Shown: one piece after another, positions 57,551 through 64,000 of the stretch | How the letters are laid out: each line of letters begins with the position of its first letter | Position numbering within the stretch: position 1 is the first letter of the stretch | NCBI GenBank assembly: GCA_031763025.1 | Contig: JASSKH010000023.1 | Coordinates: 1,612,001 to 1,676,000 of the forward strand | Origin: Macrocystis pyrifera | Taxonomy: Eukaryota; Sar; Phaeophyceae; Laminariales; Laminariaceae | DNA length: 64,000 bases | Direction of reading: 5' to 3' | The notes under the pieces: model-generated | Told to the model about the DNA's origin: nothing | Databases searched by the model: none | The model's input: only the letters and a program-made list of their open reading frames with translations | Position numbers and translations under genes: made by a program

Positions 57551-60500
57551 TCGAAATAAAATGAAGGTGGTGTTTTTCTCGGCGCTCCGCGTGACTGCAT
57601 CGTTCTCACCCAACGAACCTTGAGGCTGATTCTTCCATCGTACCCACAGCCCTCAGAATACGTATCAAAACAGACAAAGACCAACGTGATATGGCATGCA
57701 AAACTGATTTGTAATATCCACAGTGACCACAGCTCTACTGATGCGCTGCATCCGCTCGCGCGCATCAACATCAGAACATAAGCTGCGAATGGCACCCACA
57801 ACGAGGATCCCAGAAGCGCGAATTTCAACAGAAGGGGAGGGGGGCAGGGGGTGGAGTGTCAGGTATGGGGGGGGGGGGGGGGGGGGTACTTATTACCATG
57901 CATGGCCGTAAGACGTATGAGCATAGACCGTCGCATCCCTACTGTGTCGGGACGGAGCACATAGGGCTTTCGCTGACCAGGCAGACACTACTTGCACCAG
58001 ACGCGAAGCACCGTGGAGTGATGGGCGAGTCGCCTGAAGGGTGAGCTGCATCTTACTAAGAATCGCGTGTGGGCGGACTTTCTTCCAAGAGGATGACAGC
58101 GTCAAATGATTTCTTTGTTTCCAGGTGGGGGGTGGGGGGGATTGTCCTCGATAGGGGCGTACTCGATCTCGATACCATGCATTGCCGCAGTCATGTGACC
58201 ATATGCCCTCCCATCCCTACAATGCCGGGACGGACCACGTCGAGCTTTGACCGACCAGGCACACATTGATTGCACCGAGCGCGAAGCGCCGTGGGGTGTG
58301 GAGCATAACAAGGTCAACGGCCCGCGGGGGTAAACGAACCTGTTCTTGCACGTCTTGCATGTCATCTGGGGCAGAGCTAGGTCTCTCGGGTGCAGAATGC
58401 CGTAGCATATTACGCACGGCTCGACGCCCTCGAATTCCTACAGGGTTCGATTCGACGGATAAAATGAAAACACGGTCGAGGCGAGGGAAAAGACGTTCAG
58501 TCGGTGGCGTGCCGGGCTTAAGACATGTTGAGAGGCGTTTTAAGAGAGTTTTAAGACACGTTTGCTACGGTCTAAGGCAGGGGTGGCACCGGCAAATTCT
58601 ACGGCTTCTTAGTTCACTCTAGTACAGGAGGTCTATACGCCACCCAACAAATCGACCTTTGAGATGAGTTTGATACCCAATCCAACTATTTAGTAGGTGT
58701 ATGACGAAAGATCTAGCAAGATAAATGCAACCATTGCATCACACATTGCATCAGACGCAAAGATATTTGCTAGTTTGAGGGTTTCAATGGTTAGGAAATG
58801 TTTGGGCTATACTATAACCAAGGAAACGCCCTACCATAGATAGGTTAAGATACGTAGAAGGTCGAGATAGCGGACTCTGCATCCCGCGACGGAATCAACC
58901 CCAATCGAGCTTCCCAGCTCCGCGCACGTCGAGAAAGGGTGCCGGGTTCTCCATTACCGATAGATTTTCGTATGCAAGCGGAACATCAACATTTGCAGGA
59001 GACTAGTCACGGTCGAGTAAATCACGTAGCGGAGACTTTGCAGGTGATTGGAGCAAGCGGCGGGTGCATGGGGCTCGCGTACACTGCAGATTTTTCTACA
59101 GTTTTGGTCCTCGGTCTTTTCGCGGCTGATGCTAAAATCCAGAGGCGCGCGACGGTAGACGCTCCATCTCGACATGGACTTAGCCCACGGCCAACCCACT
59201 TGGTATCGGGCAAGGCCAACGAGTGCAGATGACGGCCTCGAAGATATCAGGTCGATGTATGGTCTAGGGGCCGAGAGCTTGCCGGCGGCGTCCTACGGTA
59301 TCCTCCTAAACCTGAGAAAAAGCCTATTTTTTGCCTTTTGAGACGGGTAGATAATTTTTGTCATCTGCTTTGCGCACACCAAAAGGCCAATTGCTTTTTT
59401 CGTCATATGCCTGGCCAGCGCCCAACACATGTCACCGGCCATTGTGCGAACATGGTGATTCTAGGGTGGGTCGGAGCCCCTAACGAGCGCACTCCGTTGA
59501 GAATTCATGACGCAGTCGTTGGTTTTGTCGATCGATGTATGTCGTCGAAGATTCGGAATATCGCCGCTTCGAATCAAACATCCGTCTGAGTTTTTCTGAG
59601 GCCGACCTTGGCCCAACATCGGCCCTAGAATTGATTTTTTCGGGGTTTTCCAAAAGTTTGGAACATTCGGTTTAAATAATCGTGCACATAGTACGCTGTA
59701 CCTGAAAAAATCTGACCGGTATTTTTAGAATTCAAACTTTTTACGGGAAATTTGCGTTTCCATCGGCATAAGTCTAACAACAGACGGCAGAAACAGCAAT
59801 AAGTTTACAGCTGTAGCCTACTATGATATGGCCATAGACCAACAGTCTATCGCCGTGTGGTGTCACCTTGTCGACATTCTTCTTCCAGAGCATGACAGCA
59901 TCAAGAACCGACCCATCCTGCAGAGAGAGCAGGGTGACGATCTGGAGCACCCACTTCTTCCACCTGTGGTTTGAGGGTGTCAGGATGTGGTCGACGTGAT
60001 GACGTTACGCGACACCAGCACTTACGACGGGAGGTCATTTATACAGTAGTAACACAAACAGCAGTAGTCATAGTTATAAGAGGTAATCAGACCCCACGAT
60101 GGGCCCAATAATCAAATATTTGTGCTGCTATTAATAGTAGTAGTATTATGTCTACACGCCACGTTAGGTTCTGATTATTAATACAGTATTACGGGGGACC
60201 ATAGTAAATAGGACCTACGGTACACACAAAAACCTTTATATTTCCCTATTTTTAACAACAATATTTGGTCCTAGTTACTGTGGTCGCCCGTAATATTACT
60301 GCTGCTGTTGTTCTGTGATCTCCCGCTAAAGTGGATTCGCAGTGTCTGCGTGCGCGACTAATGGGTTCGTTGAGTATACAGTAGCGTCGGGCCAGGAGTA
60401 GTGAGGACAGTACAGTACGGTACAAAAAGTGTAGTGTAGTGCAGTGCAGTGCAGTACAGTACCTTACCGTAGGCTACAGTACAAAGCGCAGATCAGTGAC

Positions 60501-61108
60501 GTAGATTGCAGTGCAGTACAGCGCAGTACAATTACAGCAGAGCACAGTACAATGCAGAAGTACAGCACAGCGCAGGGCAGAGCAGAACAGTGAAGCGAAA
60601 GCACAGGATACTCCAAACAACGTGCAACAGACCAGGGGGTCAGTTTGTCGGTTGCCATATATACAGCGTGTTCGGCGGACACATGATGTATACCCTGGCG
60701 GGCCTGATCGACGAGAATTTTAAAAGGAATGGGATGCCAGAACACGTCGCCGCCGCCCCACTCCATGTACCCACGTACCACAAATAAATACCAGTTAGTC
60801 CCGAATTAAAATGACCGGTACGATTACATGTTACTATAAAAACGGCCACTTTTTTTCTGGTACACTGTATACATCAGCATCTCAATACGCTACCTACGGC
60901 AACGTTGGCGCACCTGCTTTCGGACACCCCCATCCTCTTGGAGCAGGACACCTCTACGTTCCTCAGCGGGTACTCCGGCGGCAGCTGTATGACTGCCTCC
61001 AACGTACATTCCTCCTTGACATACGAAGCCACCACCTGACGTTAAGGAATCACCCAACACACGCACAACACACCACCAAACAAACAACACGCAGCACACG
61101 CACACATA

Positions 61109-61162
<54 letters not shown>

Positions 61163-63421
61163 ACTCATTATTATGCATGGCCGTAGTCGTATGACCATAG
61201 ACCCTCGCATCCCTACATTGCCGAGACGGAGCACGTCGGGTTTTCACCGACCAGGCAGACATTGCCTGGGGGGGCGGGGGGGGGGGGGGGCCGTCGAATG
61301 GTCAAAAATTAAACATATGCAAGAATAAAAATTTACCCAACTTTGAGAACAAGTTGTAGATGCACAACTCTACATCTAGAATGGTTTATTCTCAAAAAAT
61401 ATATCATCGGCTGTGAGATCGATTTATTTCTCGGAATTCATACACGCAAGCTGTGTGTGATACAAATATGAGTGCCATAGATGACCATCCTGCAATCTTA
61501 TCCTGTACCGGATGCCGTTGTTGACTGCGCAACACAAGTGACACACACAATAGACTCTACGTAGTAATCAGCCGTCTTGCATAGTGCTGGCGTGGGACAG
61601 ACACTCATGTCCCCAGGTTCCTTTGCGCCGCTCTCGCTGGGTGACCAACGCCAGCCACCCCAAAAAAAAACCCCCGATGCACCGCGCGACACAACCCGCA
61701 AGCTCGCCAAACCAAAACGACCGTTCAGAGGCCAGCCAAGACAAAGGCCGGCGCCGGGCTTCGAGGCTTAAAAATCTGCGAACAAAGCGTTCCGCCACCA
61801 ACAGCATCAAAAGCATCCCTGCCGCACATTCAAAGCTCGTGAGGTAGAAAAAAAAAAACCCGAGCGTATGTGGAACACAGTCGTGTGACCGCCCCACAAG
61901 TGCCCCCCCCCCCCCCCCCACCGTCTCACTCATCTCTGACTCCTACACCGGTCCCTCGCGACACCTCGCGACAAGCCCAAACCCCCCCCCCTCCCGCCCT
62001 TTTCCTTCACCCAGGAGCCTGACAGCTACACATAATACACCACAGAACACATCACGAAACCTCCCCACCCCCCCCCCTCCCCCTGTCAGCAGAGTCTGCC
62101 TGGTGGGTGAAAACCCGGCGTGTTCCATTCCCTTGCACCGCGCGACGAGACCCCCCCCGTTCCCATCCTACGCCCAAAAGGCCGCGAGATAGCAAGTCTC
62201 CACCTACATCATGCCAGTACCGCACTTCAGATACTATCCGATGGTTGACGGCAAAGACAGTCGTCAAATTCAGCCGTCAAGGAAACCCGTACCCAAAACC
62301 TAGTACAATCAAGCGAAAAAGAGATCTAGACGGGTCTAACCTATACCGTCAGCGGACATACCTGGTGTTCTTCTCTAGAAAAATAAAAGTCAAAGGACAC
62401 GCCAGCTGTAAGATCAACCAATTCGTCCAAAGTCAGACCCGCTGGCACATGCGAAATTACAAGCTGCGTGTGATACTTGGATTGTAGATATTGGTATGTA
62501 GACATAAAGTTCGAATGACCTCATGAAGGATGGAGGTCGGACTTGCCTGCCTCGAGCTGGCGCTGCATCTCACGCGCATCTCTCCCCCGTCATCCCAGAT
62601 GCCGCGGTCCGTCGCATCTGCGATAGTCTGAGCCTCGATCTCGATCAACGCAGGGCTAACGTGTCTACACAGTTTCGCGTTCCAACGACAGTAGAGCGAA
62701 GGATGCGTTGCACGTACATGAGCATCGAGCGGCGCAGAGGGGCCAGCAAGGTTACAGGCAAGTGCGGTGAGCAGAGCGGCATCGAGGGGTAAGGGAAACA
62801 AGAAGAAAGCCCGGTGGTCTCGGCTTCCGACAGCAATAATTATCATCAGGACAGCTACCGTAGCACCGTGCGATATACCTCCTTTGGGACACCATGAACC
62901 TCAATTGTAGCATGGGGTATAGGGGGAAAAACTGTAAAAAAAAAACTGTCGGTTACAGCAGCATGTGCCACACGATCAAAAATCAGCCCGGGCTAGGGGC
63001 TATGGTACTGGTAGGGTGCGGGACTTGTCTGAGGTTCAAGTTAGGGGGGCGTATGACACAGACGAAGCGAAACAGGGAGCACGGTTGATTGATAAATGTA
63101 CTGCTGGGCGCTCTACCTATTGATATGCCTGCATTTCACATGGCTGAATTTCTGGTTAATACCGCCCCAACATTATAATCAAGTCAATTAAGTCCTGTCC
63201 TAAAGGGGTGCCAGGTAAGCGCTATGGAGCGGTGCTTTAAAACGACGGTTACACGTTGAACAAAAAACAACTCCCGCAATTCTACCAAAACGCCTCAACA
63301 TGTAGACAGATATATTACATATACTTGGTAGCACTGACGCATTTGGAAAGAAAAAGCACACACACACTCACCTCACCTGCAAGATCGAACAACAGTATTC
63401 TTTGAAGGTTGTCTCTGCAAG
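57086..63421 (-). CDS. LTN1: Listerin E3 ubiquitin ligase, C-terminal RWD and RING exons
   Basis: Six exons join in matching phase: 63377-63421, 62547-62664, 60914-61035, 59867-59963, 58340-58437, 57086-57167 (TGA). In order they read [33 protein letters not shown] to [58 protein letters not shown] to [56 protein letters not shown]. The first four form the RWD-like domain and the last two the listerin RING (CxxC, CxxC, HxxC, CPxC). Listerin marks nascent chains with ubiquitin on stalled 60S subunits in ribosome-associated quality control. Only about 186 residues are visible; the large N-terminal HEAT part lies upstream, beyond the window. Introns are 712-1511 bp and full of repeats; the second in transcription order (61036-62546) has a GC donor. 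Confidence 0.94.
57481..57549. repeat. Poly-G tract, 69 nt
   Basis: An uninterrupted run of G on the plus strand inside the last LTN1 intron (so C in the transcript). Its exact length may reflect sequencing or assembly limits. Confidence 0.9.
57866..58025 (-). repeat. Poly-G-linked repeat module, copy 1
   Basis: A run of about 20 G is followed by GTACTTATTACCATGCATGG, then CCGTAAGACGTATGAGCATA, then CATCCCTACTGTGTCGGGAC, GACCAGGCAGACA and GACGCGAAGCACCGTGGAGTG. The same order is seen at 58120-58305 and 61109-61270. Confidence 0.72.
58120..58305 (-). repeat. Poly-G-linked repeat module, copy 2 (diverged)
   Basis: A G-rich run (GGTGGGGGGTGGGGGGG) and a short spacer precede ACCATGCATTGCCGCAGTCA, then CCCATCCCTACAATGCCGGG, GACCAGGCACACA and GAGCGCGAAGCGCCGTGGGGTG. 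It lies right next to the RING exon at 58340-58437. Confidence 0.68.
60192..60290. mobile_element. Tc1/mariner-type MITE, copy 2, in an LTN1 intron
   Basis: 99 bp flanked by TA. The ends pair as inverted repeats over about 24 bp: CGGGGGACCATAGTAAATAG and CGGGCGACCACAGTAACTAG, each followed by GACC. The same family is at 4572-4669. Confidence 0.8.
60415..60600. repeat. Low-complexity CAGTAC/CAGTGC-rich stretch
   Basis: Imperfect repeats of AGTGC, AGTAC and GCAGT in an LTN1 intron. Open frames across it are compositional. Confidence 0.6.
61109..61270 (-). repeat. Poly-G-linked repeat module, copy 3
   Basis: 53 G (61109-61161), then GTACTCATTATTATGCATGG, CCGTAGTCGTATGACCATAG, CATCCCTACATTGCCGAGAC and GACCAGGCAGACA. 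A second G-rich run follows at about 61265-61290. A partial fourth relative in the other orientation may lie near 62085-62130 (GTCTGCCTGGTGGGTGAAAA) next to C-rich sequence. Confidence 0.72.
62665..63376. other. LTN1 intron, no other feature
   Basis: It is bounded by GTGAGG and GTGTAG on the minus strand. Two short A-runs; no repeat or gene recognised. Confidence 0.6.
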
Positions 63422-63655
63422 CTGCGTGTGATACTGACACTTCGATCGTACATAAGGTATCTCAGTGGTAGTCTCTGTACAGCAGTGTCGGTATACAGTG
63501 TATGCGCCAGCCTACAATACCGGCACCATGATATAGCAGGCACTGACACGACTCCGCACACTATTAATACAAAACTGGCTAATCCCATCTCTCTCTCTGT
63601 TCCAAGTGCCAGCTGCCAACTGCCAAGCGATTTCACAGGAACCATGTCCATGTCA

Positions 63656-63960
63656 TGCATATCATACGTATCATACATATCATACATATCATACATATCA
63701 TACATATCATACATATCATACATATCATACATATCATACATATCATACATATCATACATATCATACATATCATAAATATCATACATGTCATACATATCAT
63801 ACATATCATACATATCATACATATCATACATATCATACATATCATACATATCATACATATCATACATATCATACATATCATACATATCATACATATCATA
63901 CATATCATACATATCATATCATATCATACATATCATAAATATCATAAAAATATCATACGT
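63656..63960. repeat. 9-bp satellite (CATATCATA)n
   Basis: About 30 nearly perfect copies of a 9-bp unit with a few variants near the middle and end. Read as protein it gives repeating Tyr-Asp-Met or Ser-Tyr-Ile, which is not a gene. Confidence 0.92.
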
Positions 63961-64000
63961 ATCATACATCGCGGGCAGTCCGTACTACTCACCCTGCACT

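Noticed and set aside
57314-57828. Minus-strand frames with a long polyproline run
   Set aside because: They are translations of the 69-nt G tract inside an LTN1 intron.
58102-58365. A separate small zinc-ribbon protein starting CKTCKN
   Set aside because: The two Cys pairs belong to the listerin RING; the rest of that frame is intron and a copy of the poly-G-linked module.
61162-61200. 5S rRNA fragment, because of CTACGGCCAT on the minus strand
   Set aside because: The similarity stops after about ten bases; the rest of the module does not follow 5S rRNA.
60811-61234. Frames with polyglycine or polyproline runs
   Set aside because: They are caused by the 53-nt G tract; the real coding part here is only the LTN1 exon 60914-61035.
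63428-63938. Repetitive Tyr-Asp-Met or Ser-Tyr-Ile protein
   Set aside because: It is a translation of the 9-bp satellite.
1-64000. CRISPR arrays, bacterial operons, Shine-Dalgarno sites
   Set aside because: The spliced genes and retrotransposons show a eukaryotic genome; the tandem repeats seen have no spacer structure.

Overview
The window looks like nuclear DNA of a stramenopile, most likely a brown alga. The reasons are interstitial TTAGGG-type repeats, genes split into short exons with introns from about 0.1 to 1.8 kb, abundant CAG/CTG arrays, a LINE 3' end and a Ty3-type polymerase whose reading frames resemble those I associate with brown-algal genomes, and Copia elements. The assignment is an inference; no marker gene proves it. 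Most open frames are accidental. The real host genes were found by reading exon by exon and matching splice phase.

Layout: (1) 1-11246 holds a glycosyltransferase-like gene (2182-3408, 5' end unresolved), a small TA-flanked MITE, a fold-back element with telomere repeats in its loop, two copies of a roughly 0.5-kb dispersed repeat, and a 377-bp tandem duplication. (2) 11247-28902 is one nested transposon complex. A Copia element with 278-bp LTRs and target duplication GGGGC carries a second Copia element (476-bp LTRs, duplication TATCC) inside its gag. A separate insertion of about 4.56 kb splits its right LTR, and that insertion contains a spliced gene of unknown function. (3) 28903-35400 holds a Harbinger-like MITE, a badly decayed Ty3-type fossil and a degenerate tandem repeat. 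(4) 35400-49000 holds a SPRY-domain gene (37571-38878, minus), several unidentified exons, a second Harbinger-like MITE, and an array of repeat units with CAG tracts and a SINE-like insert. (5) 49000-64000 holds the gene for ribosomal protein eL29 (51125-53970, plus), with a decayed LINE in an intron, and the 3' part of the listerin gene LTN1 (57086-63421, minus). The LTN1 introns are packed with poly-G tracts, a repeated module and a MITE. A 9-bp satellite ends the window.

How the genes relate: eL29 is a 60S ribosomal protein, and listerin is the ubiquitin ligase that acts on stalled 60S subunits. They lie 3 kb apart and converge (3' ends facing each other). I see no evidence that this closeness is functional. 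The other host genes have no visible link to one another.
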